Positions 7,911 through 14,110 of a stretch of DNA of 43,346 nt are shown here, one piece after another (position 1 is the stretch's first letter; each line of letters begins with the position of its first letter). The stretch is from assembly GCF_900113455.1 (NCBI RefSeq), contig NZ_FOPI01000019.1:1-43346 (forward strand), written 5' to 3'. The notes under the pieces were generated by a model. The model had not been told where the DNA came from. It worked only from the letters and a program-made list of their open reading frames with translations, and ran no database searches. The DNA comes from Ligilactobacillus ruminis DSM 20403 = NBRC 102161 (lineage in GTDB: Bacteria > Bacillota > Bacilli > Lactobacillales > Lactobacillaceae). The position numbers and the translations under genes were made by a program.

Positions 7911-8330
7911 TTAATATTTTCCACAATCTGCATGCCAAGTTCCATAGGCACTTCCATTCCCCCAAGATGATGCTTCAAGCCAAACGTTGTTTCCTTTGCC
8001 GTATTTTTCAACCGCATAATTAGTTATATAATATGTGTGGTTTCCATATATTCTTCTAGAACTACCAATAGAAGTGTTTCCCTTTCCGCCAACTAAATAA
8101 CTGTGAATGTATGGCGTAACTGTATACCAAGGACGGGTGCACTTAGTTGATTTAAAATAAATATAAGACTTAGTCCATTTCTGTTGCCTATATGTTGCAT
8201 CATATGGACTATTCCACCTGAATTCAAAATGAACGTATGACGTATTAGCAGCAGATGCTACGGAACCAAAGTTAGCAAAAAGAAGCAATACTCCTAAGAT
8301 AACAGCCACTAATAAATTTCTCTTCTTCAT
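7911..8330 (-). CDS. secreted DUF2712-like protein
   Basis: The 139-residue precursor has a clear signal peptide: a KKR start, a hydrophobic core (about 6-20) and a probable SPase I site after SVASA. The mature part is rich in Tyr, Trp, Thr, Asn and Gly, with two Cys (TKCTRPWY and HADCGKY) that could form a disulfide. This composition and the adjoining ABC genes match DUF2712 proteins of Bacillus and streptococci, whose function is unknown to me. The ATG at 8330 has GAGGGAG 10 nt upstream. An in-frame GTG at 8339 abuts that site and is unlikely. A secreted peptide or bacteriocin-like role is speculation. Confidence 0.7.
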   Translation of the reverse strand: MKKRNLLVAVILGVLLLFANFGSVASAANTSYVHFEFRWNSPYDATYRQQKWTKSYIYFKSTKCTRPWYTVTPYIHSYLVGGKGNTSIGSSRRIYGNHTYYITNYAVEKYGKGNNVWLEASSWGNGSAYGTWHADCGKY

Positions 8331-8380
8331 AAAAAACACTCCCTCATTTTTAATCTTTTTGTAACATTACTACATGTGTC

Positions 8381-8393
8381 ATTATACTATAAT
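8381..8393. promoter_or_regulatory. overlapping divergent -10 elements
   Basis: TATAAT reads on the minus strand at 8386-8381, toward the secreted-protein gene. TATAAT also reads on the plus strand at 8388-8393, toward the HTH gene. No good -35 is visible for either, so activator dependence is possible. Confidence 0.45.
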
Positions 8394-8453
8394 TAACTCA
8401 ATTGTTGATTTGATTATTCATATTTGCATATTATTTTTTTGGGGGGCAGATTT

Positions 8454-8684
8454 ATGAATTATGGGAAAATATTTAAATTGCTTCGCAAAGAACAGGGCTT
8501 GTCGCAAAAGCAGGTTGCAGCAGGCATCGTCTCGCAATCAACCCTGTCTCGCTTTGAAGAATCCGGAAACATCGATTTTTTGTCATTTATTCTTCTGTTG
8601 AAACGACTCGGAATGACCCCTTTGGAATTTATACAGTATTGTGATGATTTTGAAATAGGCGATTCTGATTATTGCCTTAAATAA
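8454..8684 (+). CDS. stand-alone Rgg/MutR-type HTH protein (short)
   Basis: The 76 residues cover the N-terminal HTH of Rgg/GadR/MutR regulators: KIFKLLRKEQGLSQKQVAAGIVS followed by the recognition segment QSTLSRFEESGN. Full Rgg proteins run to about 280 residues with a C-terminal peptide-binding helical-repeat domain, which is absent here because the frame stops at 8684. The ATG at 8454 follows GGGGGGCAG. An upstream TTG at 8424 only adds residues across the Shine-Dalgarno. It is divergent from the DUF2712/ABC operon, as Rgg genes often are from their targets. It may be a degraded full-length Rgg or a functional mini-regulator. Confidence 0.65.
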   Translation: MNYGKIFKLLRKEQGLSQKQVAAGIVSQSTLSRFEESGNIDFLSFILLLKRLGMTPLEFIQYCDDFEIGDSDYCLK

Positions 8685-8724
8685 TTCTTAAATAATTCGA
8701 TATATTTTCTTTAAATCCATTGTG

Positions 8725-8730
8725 TACAAT
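8725..8730 (+). promoter_or_regulatory. possible -10 of the candidate sRNA
   Basis: TACAAT at 8725-8730 lies 7 bp before the proposed RNA start and behind an AT-rich stretch. No matching -35 is seen. Confidence 0.3.
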
Positions 8731-8736
8731 TAAATT

Positions 8737-8893
8737 ACAGCTTGAAGTAGAACACCAAAATTTGAATACACCCGCATCTGATCCTCCCCTTTCAGATGCG
8801 TCGGAAAGCTGATAATGCTGCGGACTTTCCCCAGTCTGCAGCTACAACACATACTCCTTTTTTCCTCCGTATTTCCCCATACGGAGGTTTTTT
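8737..8893 (+). ncRNA. candidate sRNA with three C-rich-loop hairpins
   Basis: Three hairpins lie in a row. The first is CGCATCTGA/TCAGATGCG (8773-8781 with 8792-8800), with loop TCCTCCCCTT. The second is GCTGCGGACT/AGTCTGCAGC (8817-8826 with 8833-8842), one G-T pair, loop TTCCCC. The third is CCTCCGTAT/ATACGGAGG (8864-8872 with 8879-8887), loop TTCCCC, followed by a T-run. No ORF with a Shine-Dalgarno fits. C-rich loops that pair with Shine-Dalgarno sequences are known from staphylococcal sRNAs such as RsaE, and the first loop contains the anti-Shine-Dalgarno core CCTCC. Expression and length are inferred; no known family was recognised. Confidence 0.6.
8864..8893 (+). terminator. Rho-independent terminator (end of candidate sRNA)
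   Basis: A 9-bp perfect stem CCTCCGTAT/ATACGGAGG with loop TTCCCC is followed by TTTTTT at 8888-8893. Confidence 0.85.
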
Positions 8894-9020
8894 GTGTCTT
8901 CAGCGCAATTCTTCGTGCCTGACGCGGACTGCCAAAAACCAGAAGACGCTTTCGGGGTCGAGACGTTTCCTCAATCACTGATTGCCGAATGTTTCATTCA
9001 AAAATTCAAAAAAATTTAAA

Positions 9021-9082
9021 TCGTAATCTTACTCCTCTTATTACGCTTAACATCGTAATACCGTTTTTGGCTAAATCGTAAT
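9021..9082 (+). promoter_or_regulatory. cluster of Zur-box half-sites
   Basis: TCGTAAT occurs at 9021-9027, 9053-9059 and 9076-9082, with ATTACG at 9040-9045. These match half-sites of the Firmicute Zur box (TCGTAAT-N-ATTACGA). They lie upstream of the zinc-importer promoter. Confidence 0.6.
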
Positions 9083-9108
9083 AAGGTTGATATATCAACG
9101 TTTCTTGC

Positions 9109-9137
9109 TTGACAGTCATATTTTGGGCGGTTATGAT
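9109..9137 (+). promoter_or_regulatory. promoter of the zinc importer operon
   Basis: TTGACA (9109-9114) and TATGAT (9132-9137) are separated by 17 bp. Transcription would start near 9144, inside the Zur-like box. Confidence 0.8.
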
Positions 9138-9140
9138 TTT

Positions 9141-9157
9141 AATCGTAACAATTACTA
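9141..9157 (+). promoter_or_regulatory. Zur-like operator at the transcription start
   Basis: TCGTAAC-A-ATTACTA (9143-9157) differs from the consensus TCGTAAT-N-ATTACGA at two positions. It covers the predicted start site, as expected for a zinc-dependent repressor site. Confidence 0.65.
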
Positions 9158-9196
9158 AATAAAACTCAAGTACGCTGTTAAAGAAAGGAATTATGC

Positions 9197-10072
9197 ATGA
9201 ATAAAAGAACTCATTTGCTCTCATTATGTCTTTTGACGATCTGTACGCTGCTTATTCTTGGGGGATGCGCGAACCAAAGCAAAAAAAGCAGTTCTGACAA
9301 GCTGAACGTGGTTTCGACTCTGGATTTTTATGGAGAAACGGCCAAGGCAGTCCTTGGCAAAAACGGAACCGTCACGTCCCTTATCGACAACCCGAACATC
9401 GACCCGCACGACTTTGAATCCACGACCAAAACGGCCAAGCAAACCGCAAATGCCGATGTCATCATCAGAAACGGCGCCGGCTATGATGACTGGATCAAAA
9501 AACTTTCGGACAAAAAGAGCCTTTCCGCTGCCAGATTGATGAACGTCAAGGACGGTCAAAACGAACACCTCTGGTACAATCCTGAAACGATGTCAAGGCT
9601 TGCGGATGAACTGGTCAATGTTTTTTCAAAAAAAATGCCGTCAAAAAAAGCTGAATTCAAGCAAAATGCCGCTGCCTACAAGAAAAAAGTCGCCAGACTG
9701 AACAGCGAACTCGAAAAAATCAGAGCTGAAAGAATTGAGAAGCCAGTGGCCGTTTCGGAGCCGGTTTTTGACTACTCACTTGAAAAAATGGGTTACAAAG
9801 TCGCAAACGCTCACTTTGCCAAGGCAGTCGAAGAAGAAAGCGATCCGTCATATACGGACATCAAGAATCTGCAAAATAGAATCAAGCGAAAAGAAATCGC
9901 CTTTTTCGTGTATAATGTTCAAAGCGACGGCACGACCGTCAAAAACATCGTAAATCTTTGCAGAAAACACGACATCCCGGTTGTCAAGGTAACGGAGACG
10001 CTGCCAGAAGGAAAGAACTATTTCAATTGGCTGCAATCGGAATATCGTCAAATTGCAGAAATCGAAAAATAA
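9197..10072 (+). CDS. znuA: zinc/metal ABC transporter substrate-binding lipoprotein
   Basis: This 291-residue cluster A-I (cluster 9) metal-binding protein has a lipoprotein signal with lipobox LGGC (Cys24), then a Ser/Lys linker. Likely metal ligands are H71 (NIDPHDFE), H124 (NEHLWYNPE) and E188 (SEPVFDY), with an Asp near the C terminus. There is no His-rich loop of the kind seen in many ZnuA proteins. ATG with AAAGGA just upstream. Zur-like boxes overlap its promoter, which favours Zn over Mn, but the family binds either. It is followed by ATPase and permease genes in one operon. Confidence 0.85.
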   Translation: MNKRTHLLSLCLLTICTLLILGGCANQSKKSSSDKLNVVSTLDFYGETAKAVLGKNGTVTSLIDNPNIDPHDFESTTKTAKQTANADVIIRNGAGYDDWIKKLSDKKSLSAARLMNVKDGQNEHLWYNPETMSRLADELVNVFSKKMPSKKAEFKQNAAAYKKKVARLNSELEKIRAERIEKPVAVSEPVFDYSLEKMGYKVANAHFAKAVEEESDPSYTDIKNLQNRIKRKEIAFFVYNVQSDGTTVKNIVNLCRKHDIPVVKVTETLPEGKNYFNWLQSEYRQIAEIEK

Positions 10073-10090
10073 TCGGAAAGAAGAACGACT

Positions 10091-10747
10091 ATGGATTCTA
10101 TTTTGAAAGTGACCAACCTGAATCTGAAAATCCCCGACCGAACGCTTTTTTCAAATCTGTCATTTGAAATTCCGCGCAGAAAACTGACCTGTATCACGGG
10201 TGAAAACGGCGTCGGCAAAACGACTTTGATCAAGCATCTCCTAGCGGATTTATCGCATGACTACGAGGAACACGCCAAGTTCATGGTTTCAAGAGATCAG
10301 GTTCAATACGTGCCGCAGCTTCGAAGCATTGATGACGAATATCCGCTTTGCATTCGTGATTTTGCGGCTTTCGGGCTCAAAACCAACAGCATTTTTTTGA
10401 ACAAAGAAGCCAAAGAAAAACTGGCCGCCATCCTCTCTGAAACCAATTTGACAAAAATTGCCGACCGACCGCTCGGACGCGCTTCCGGCGGTGAAAAGCA
10501 ACGTGCCTATCTCGCCCAGGCTCTTTGTGCCGATCCGAAGCTTTTGATTTTAGACGAAGCAACCGCGAGTCTTGATCAGACAAGCAAGCACGAACTCTTG
10601 AAAATGCTTCGCAACGTCATGAAGGAACATGGCCTGACCATCATGTTCATCACGCACGATCCTGAATTGATTGCCGCTTATGCCGACTACGAACTGCATT
10701 TGGCAGACAAATCGGGAAAACTTATCAACAAGGGGGACAAGAACTGA
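10091..10747 (+). CDS. znuC: zinc/metal ABC transporter ATP-binding protein
   Basis: This 218-residue ATPase has Walker A GENGVGKTT near residue 39 and a signature-like ASGGEKQRAYLAQAL. Walker B is LLILDEATASLD, and the switch His is in MFITHD. It starts 18 bp after the binding-protein stop and shares one base with the permease start (TGATG at 10745-10749). It energises metal import through the adjoining permease. The family cannot be split between zinc and manganese by sequence alone, and the symbol rests on the Zur-like sites. Confidence 0.85.
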   Translation: MDSILKVTNLNLKIPDRTLFSNLSFEIPRRKLTCITGENGVGKTTLIKHLLADLSHDYEEHAKFMVSRDQVQYVPQLRSIDDEYPLCIRDFAAFGLKTNSIFLNKEAKEKLAAILSETNLTKIADRPLGRASGGEKQRAYLAQALCADPKLLILDEATASLDQTSKHELLKMLRNVMKEHGLTIMFITHDPELIAAYADYELHLADKSGKLINKGDKN

Positions 10748-11547
10748 TGCTCCAATATGATTTCATGCGCTATGCTTTTATTGCCGGGATTTTCATTGCA
10801 CTGATCTGCGGCGTCATGGGCGTCTTCGTCGTGGCGCGCCAGACTTCGTTTTTCACGCACACGTTGTCCGAAATCGGTTTTTCCGGTGCTTCGTTCGGCG
10901 TCTTTGCCGGCATTTCACCGCTTGCAGGGATGCTTTTGTTCACCTGCTCGTCTGCCCTCCTGATCGGTTTTTCAGGCGAAAAGCTCGGCCGGCGCGAATC
11001 TTCAATCAGCGTCTTCTCCGGTCTTTTCCTCGGACTCGGAATTTTGTTTCTATCCCTTTCAAACAAGCAGGCCAATTATGCAACGAGCATTCTCTTCGGG
11101 AGCATCGTCGGAATCAATCGCTCAAGCATTGACATTCTGGTCGGATTAAGCATTTTTTTGCTTTTGGTCATTTTCCTGCTGTTCAAGCGCTTGGCCTACA
11201 ACTCGTTTGATTCGCAAGGCGCCGAATATAATCAGCGTTTCAACAAGTCGATTTCAATCATCTTCTTGATCATGCTTGCGCTGACGATCAGCATCACGGC
11301 GCAGATCGTCGGTTCATTGCTGATTTTCGTTTTACTGACGATTCCTGCATCGGCAGCCAAGTATTTTGCGCACACGCTGAAAAAGATGATCGTGCTCAAC
11401 TTCCTGTTCGCTCTGTTCGGAATCTGGTTCGGCCTTGTTCTGAGCTGGGTGACCGATCTTCCGGTCAGCTTCTTCATCACCGTCATTGAGGCACTGATTT
11501 ACGGCAGCGCAATCTTGAAGGAACATTTTGAGACATATCAAAAATAA
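10747..11547 (+). CDS. znuB: zinc/metal ABC transporter permease
   Basis: This 266-residue integral membrane protein of the ABC-3 family has about eight to nine hydrophobic segments. The N-terminal part is FVVARQTSFFTHTLSEIGFSG, where family members have an R-x-S-xxxHxLSH/E-like motif. The C-terminal half includes QIVGSLLIFVLLTIPASAAK, another family hallmark. Its ATG overlaps the ATPase TGA. A strong terminator begins 11 bp after the stop, closing the three-gene operon. Confidence 0.88.
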   Translation: MLQYDFMRYAFIAGIFIALICGVMGVFVVARQTSFFTHTLSEIGFSGASFGVFAGISPLAGMLLFTCSSALLIGFSGEKLGRRESSISVFSGLFLGLGILFLSLSNKQANYATSILFGSIVGINRSSIDILVGLSIFLLLVIFLLFKRLAYNSFDSQGAEYNQRFNKSISIIFLIMLALTISITAQIVGSLLIFVLLTIPASAAKYFAHTLKKMIVLNFLFALFGIWFGLVLSWVTDLPVSFFITVIEALIYGSAILKEHFETYQK

Positions 11548-11557
11548 TTTATGTCAG

Positions 11558-11597
11558 CGGATGATTCGCAGCTTTTTTGTGAATCATCCGTTTTTTT
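11558..11597 (+). terminator. Rho-independent terminator of the zinc operon
   Basis: CGGATGATTC (11558-11567) pairs with GAATCATCCG (11581-11590), followed by TTTTTTT. Confidence 0.9.
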
Positions 11598-11634
11598 GTG
11601 TCCGCACAGTCGGCATCTCATCCAAGCACATAAT

Positions 11635-11646
11635 TGTATCGATACA
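11635..11646. promoter_or_regulatory. 12-bp perfect palindrome TGTATCGATACA
   Basis: A perfect palindrome 35 bp upstream of the -35 of the ECF gene promoter. It could be an operator; the regulator is unknown. Confidence 0.35.
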
Positions 11647-11680
11647 TTATCCAAAAATTAAATAAAGCATCGTTTATTAA

Positions 11681-11709
11681 TTGATTTTTAACCATCCGAA
11701 ACCTATAAT
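11681..11709 (+). promoter_or_regulatory. promoter of the ECF S-component gene
   Basis: TTGATT (11681-11686), a 17-bp spacer, then TATAAT (11704-11709). The start codon is at 11742. Confidence 0.8.
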
Positions 11710-11741
11710 TCACTTAACGCTATTATGAAGAAGGTTTTATT

Positions 11742-12305
11742 ATGAGAAATGAAAAGCTTTACGCAGTAATTCGGGCAGCATTCTTCGCTGCGCTTGACTA
11801 TGTCTTCGCAATGTTCCAGATTCACGTCCCGTCACCCGTCGGTCACCCGTTCGTAGATCTTGGTTTTTCTTTTGTTGCTCTGGGCACGCTGTTCTTGGGA
11901 TTCAAGTACGGTTTTATCTCAGGCGCGATCGGCCTTGGCCTTTTTGATCTTCTGAACGGTTACGCCAATCATGCATACCTGACCGTCATGGAAGTCCTTT
12001 TGCTGACGGCGGCCGTTGCGGTTTCCTACAGGCTGCTGAAAAGAAATGACGGTCTTTCCCGCTCGTCACTGATTACAATCGGCATTGTCTCCGGCCTCGT
12101 CAAGATGTTTTCCGGCTATCTCCGCTATCTCGCCGAAAGTCTCATCGATGCCGGTCTTCCGTTCGGCAAGGCTGCCGTGACCGCGCTCGCAGCGTTTCCG
12201 GCCGACTTCGCAACAGGTTTCGTGATGTTCTTTGCAGTTCCAGTATTCTTCGTCGTCATGTCCAGAGTGACAAGCCGGATGAATCTGTCCGTACAGAGAC
12301 ATTGA
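11742..12305 (+). CDS. ECF transporter S component, substrate unknown
   Basis: The 187-residue protein has about six hydrophobic segments and the ECF-type core FVDLGFSFVALGTLFLGFKYGFISG. This resembles energy-coupling-factor substrate-binding subunits, which pair with EcfA/A'/T modules encoded elsewhere. AGAAGG precedes the ATG. No riboswitch or enzyme gene adjoins it to name a substrate, though a vitamin or precursor is usual for the family. It has its own promoter and a nearby palindrome. It may be unlinked to folT downstream, which has a separate promoter and riboswitch. Confidence 0.75.
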   Translation: MRNEKLYAVIRAAFFAALDYVFAMFQIHVPSPVGHPFVDLGFSFVALGTLFLGFKYGFISGAIGLGLFDLLNGYANHAYLTVMEVLLLTAAVAVSYRLLKRNDGLSRSSLITIGIVSGLVKMFSGYLRYLAESLIDAGLPFGKAAVTALAAFPADFATGFVMFFAVPVFFVVMSRVTSRMNLSVQRH

Positions 12306-12428
12306 AACAGGAAATAAGCGACAACGTCATTTTCCCGCGTCCGTGACCACATCCGGCTACAAGTGAACGATAACCATCAAGTTTTTAAGCAACATTCGTG
12401 TTTCATGGTGGATTTTGCACCCAATCTA

Positions 12429-12437
12429 TGTTATATT
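12429..12437 (+). promoter_or_regulatory. extended -10 promoter of folT
   Basis: TGTTATATT: a TG one base before TATATT (12432-12437), with TGGATT at 12409-12414 as a weak -35. Transcription would start about 12444, at the riboswitch. Confidence 0.65.
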
Positions 12438-12445
12438 ATTCGTTA

Positions 12446-12545
12446 CAGGGGTAGGAAGTCCTGCGTCAAGGGCTGACGGAACGGAATGTGAACGTCAGCA
12501 GAAAGGTCCTGTCATTGGCCTGCGTGGTTCTTCCGCATTCACCAT
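12446..12545 (+). ncRNA. tetrahydrofolate (THF) riboswitch
   Basis: The leader of folT carries the THF-aptamer landmarks in order. GGGGTAGGAAG opens the outer helix. GCGTCAAG matches the conserved GCGUUAAG. A GACGGAACGGAATGTGAACGTC hairpin region follows (12475-12496), then AGAAAGG, then GTGGTTCTTCCGCATTCACC, which closes the outer helix and the 3' conserved strand. The 5' GTAGGAAG and the 3' CTTCC can pair as P1. THF riboswitches upstream of folate ECF genes are established in Firmicutes. The assignment is by eye; a covariance-model search would settle it. Confidence 0.85.
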
Positions 12546-12574
12546 AATTACAATTTCATAATTTTTGGTGCTTG

Positions 12575-12599
12575 TCTCCCCCAATAAACTTTAGGGAGA
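12575..12599 (+). promoter_or_regulatory. Shine-Dalgarno-sequestering hairpin of folT
   Basis: TCTCCC (12575-12580) pairs with GGGAGA (12594-12599), the folT Shine-Dalgarno 10 nt before the ATG. There is no T-run, so the THF switch here probably works on translation. Confidence 0.6.
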
Positions 12600-12609
12600 T
12601 GTTTATCTA

Positions 12610-13164
12610 ATGACAAAACTTACATGGAGCAGTCCTAAACTGACGACTCGAACCTTGACCTTTGGCGCATTGCTGATTGCGATTCAGCTTTGCCTGTCAA
12701 AACTGTCGGTTGGTCCCGAAAACGTCGTCAAGGTCGGATTAGGCTTTATCGGTACCGCAATGATCGGGTATTTCCTTGGTCCATGGCTTGGTGGAGTTGC
12801 ATTGGTTTTGAACGACCTGATCAGCAACACCGTTTTTTCAACCGGATCGTCATTCTTTATCGGATTTACCTTCTCTGCATTTGTCACAGGCGTTATCGCC
12901 GGATTATTTTTGCACCGTCAGGAAATTACCTGGCAGCGTCTGGCAACGTACACTTTCTTTCAGATCCTGATTTCAAACGTGTTCTTCAACACGATGTGGA
13001 TCTTTTTGATGTACTTCCAGACCAAAACGGCAGGCGCCTTGTATGGCCTTTTGGCTCAGCGACTTCCAAAGGAAATCATCAGCTGGCCGATTGAAGTCAT
13101 CGTTTTGCTGTTCCTCATGAACGCAATCGAACGCTTGCCAATCAAATCTTTGAACAATAATTAA
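12610..13164 (+). CDS. folT: folate ECF transporter S component
   Basis: The 184-residue protein has about six hydrophobic helices. Its N-terminal half (LTFGALLIAIQLCLSKLSVG, then VKVGLGFIGTAMIGYFLGPW and a FFIGFTFSAFVTG segment) is characteristic of the folate-family S component. It binds folates at the membrane and depends on an ECF module not present in the window. The THF riboswitch upstream independently supports folate. The ATG follows GGGAGA, which can be masked by the hairpin at 12575. A terminator follows the stop. Confidence 0.9.
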   Translation: MTKLTWSSPKLTTRTLTFGALLIAIQLCLSKLSVGPENVVKVGLGFIGTAMIGYFLGPWLGGVALVLNDLISNTVFSTGSSFFIGFTFSAFVTGVIAGLFLHRQEITWQRLATYTFFQILISNVFFNTMWIFLMYFQTKTAGALYGLLAQRLPKEIISWPIEVIVLLFLMNAIERLPIKSLNNN

Positions 13165-13168
13165 AGAT

Positions 13169-13195
13169 AATGGGATCGGATAATCCGGTCCCATT
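13169..13195 (+). terminator. terminator of folT
   Basis: AATGGGATCGGAT (13169-13181) pairs with ATCCGGTCCCATT (13183-13195) with one G-T-type imperfection. A short T-rich tail follows. Confidence 0.7.
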
Positions 13196-13223
13196 TTAAT
13201 TTTCTTCAAAAAATCAGCGCTTC

Positions 13224-13260
13224 AAAAAAGGCTTTTGACGCACGAACGCATCAAAAGCCT
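13224..13260 (-). terminator. terminator of signal peptidase gene
   Basis: On the minus strand AGGCTTTTGA (13260-13251) pairs with TCAAAAGCCT (13238-13229), running into TTTTT (to 13224). It lies just after the stop at 13268. Confidence 0.85.
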
Positions 13261-13267
13261 CCTATTC

Positions 13268-13798
13268 TCACTTATCCATTACGCCTACGACAGCCCGCTT
13301 GGGAACAAAGCCAAACATCCGGCTGTCTTCCGAAGTCGAACGATGATCCCCCAAAACGAAATAACTGTTTTCAGGAACTCTGTCGACGATCGTCTTCCAG
13401 TGATTGCGCACGCCAAGATCGTGCAGCGTCCAATCACCCGTTGAAGCCGACGTTTTTTGTTCTTCATTCAGATAGCTTTCATCAATTTTCCTGCCGTTGA
13501 CATAGATGATTCCGTTTTTTGATTCGATGGAATCGCCTGGAAGTCCAATGACGCGTTTGATGTAATAGCCGCTTTCTTCCGGCTTGACGGACATCTTTTT
13601 GGTATCAAAGACGACGACGTCCGACCGCTTGATTTTTTTATGATATTCGATAAAAACCTTTTGCCCGGAATCAATCGTCGGGGCCATTGAGCTTCCGTAA
13701 ACTTTGACTTCTGCACCGTTTTTCCTGAACATGAAAAAGGCCGTAAAACATAAAATACCCGTAACGAACCAGGCAGCAAGAACCTTTACTTTGCTCAT
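13268..13798 (-). CDS. lepB: signal peptidase I
   Basis: This 176-residue type I signal peptidase has one N-terminal transmembrane helix (about 6-24). Catalytic Ser37 is in GSSMAPT and catalytic Lys81 in YYIKRVIGLPGD. The C-terminal box is FVLGDHRSTSEDSRMFG. It cleaves signal peptides from secreted precursors on the outer face of the membrane. Candidate substrates nearby are the DUF2712-like and LysM proteins. It stands alone, with its own terminator. Upstream (13799-14110) I see only a fragment of dispersed repeat (AAAATGCAGTGCT at about 13889) and a possible sRNA. Confidence 0.93.
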   Translation of the reverse strand: MSKVKVLAAWFVTGILCFTAFFMFRKNGAEVKVYGSSMAPTIDSGQKVFIEYHKKIKRSDVVVFDTKKMSVKPEESGYYIKRVIGLPGDSIESKNGIIYVNGRKIDESYLNEEQKTSASTGDWTLHDLGVRNHWKTIVDRVPENSYFVLGDHRSTSEDSRMFGFVPKRAVVGVMDK

Positions 13799-14013
13799 AA
13801 ATTCTCACCTCTGAGAAATTGTTATTCCCATTCTAGCATCATCCGTCCAGAATGTATAGAACAAGTCACCGATGCTTTCCTTCATGAAAAATGCAGTGCT
13901 CATAGCGACGGTCTTCTTGGCGATAAACATCGGAACTTGTGTCTCCGAAATAACGTTTAATCAAAAAAGAAAGCCACCGTCACTAGAAAACGCATTCACC
14001 GCATCTTCTTAAA

Positions 14014-14106
14014 AAAGCGACGTCCAAATCGCATGCGCAACTCGGATGCCGCTAAGGAAACGGAAATGCTCTCCGTCTGCCCCTGCCAAGGAATTTAATT
14101 ATACCA
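14014..14106 (-). ncRNA. possible 3'UTR-derived sRNA or tail of serA transcript
   Basis: TGGTATAAT (14106-14098, extended -10, minus strand) sits directly after the serA stop. About 70-85 nt downstream there is an ACGGA/TCCGT hairpin (around 14071-14056) and a weak GCGA/TCGC stem ending in TTTTTT at 14019-14014. A -35-like TTGCAC lies 19 bp before the -10. The alternative is that this is only the serA terminator region. Confidence 0.3.
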
Positions 14107-14110
14107 TACC

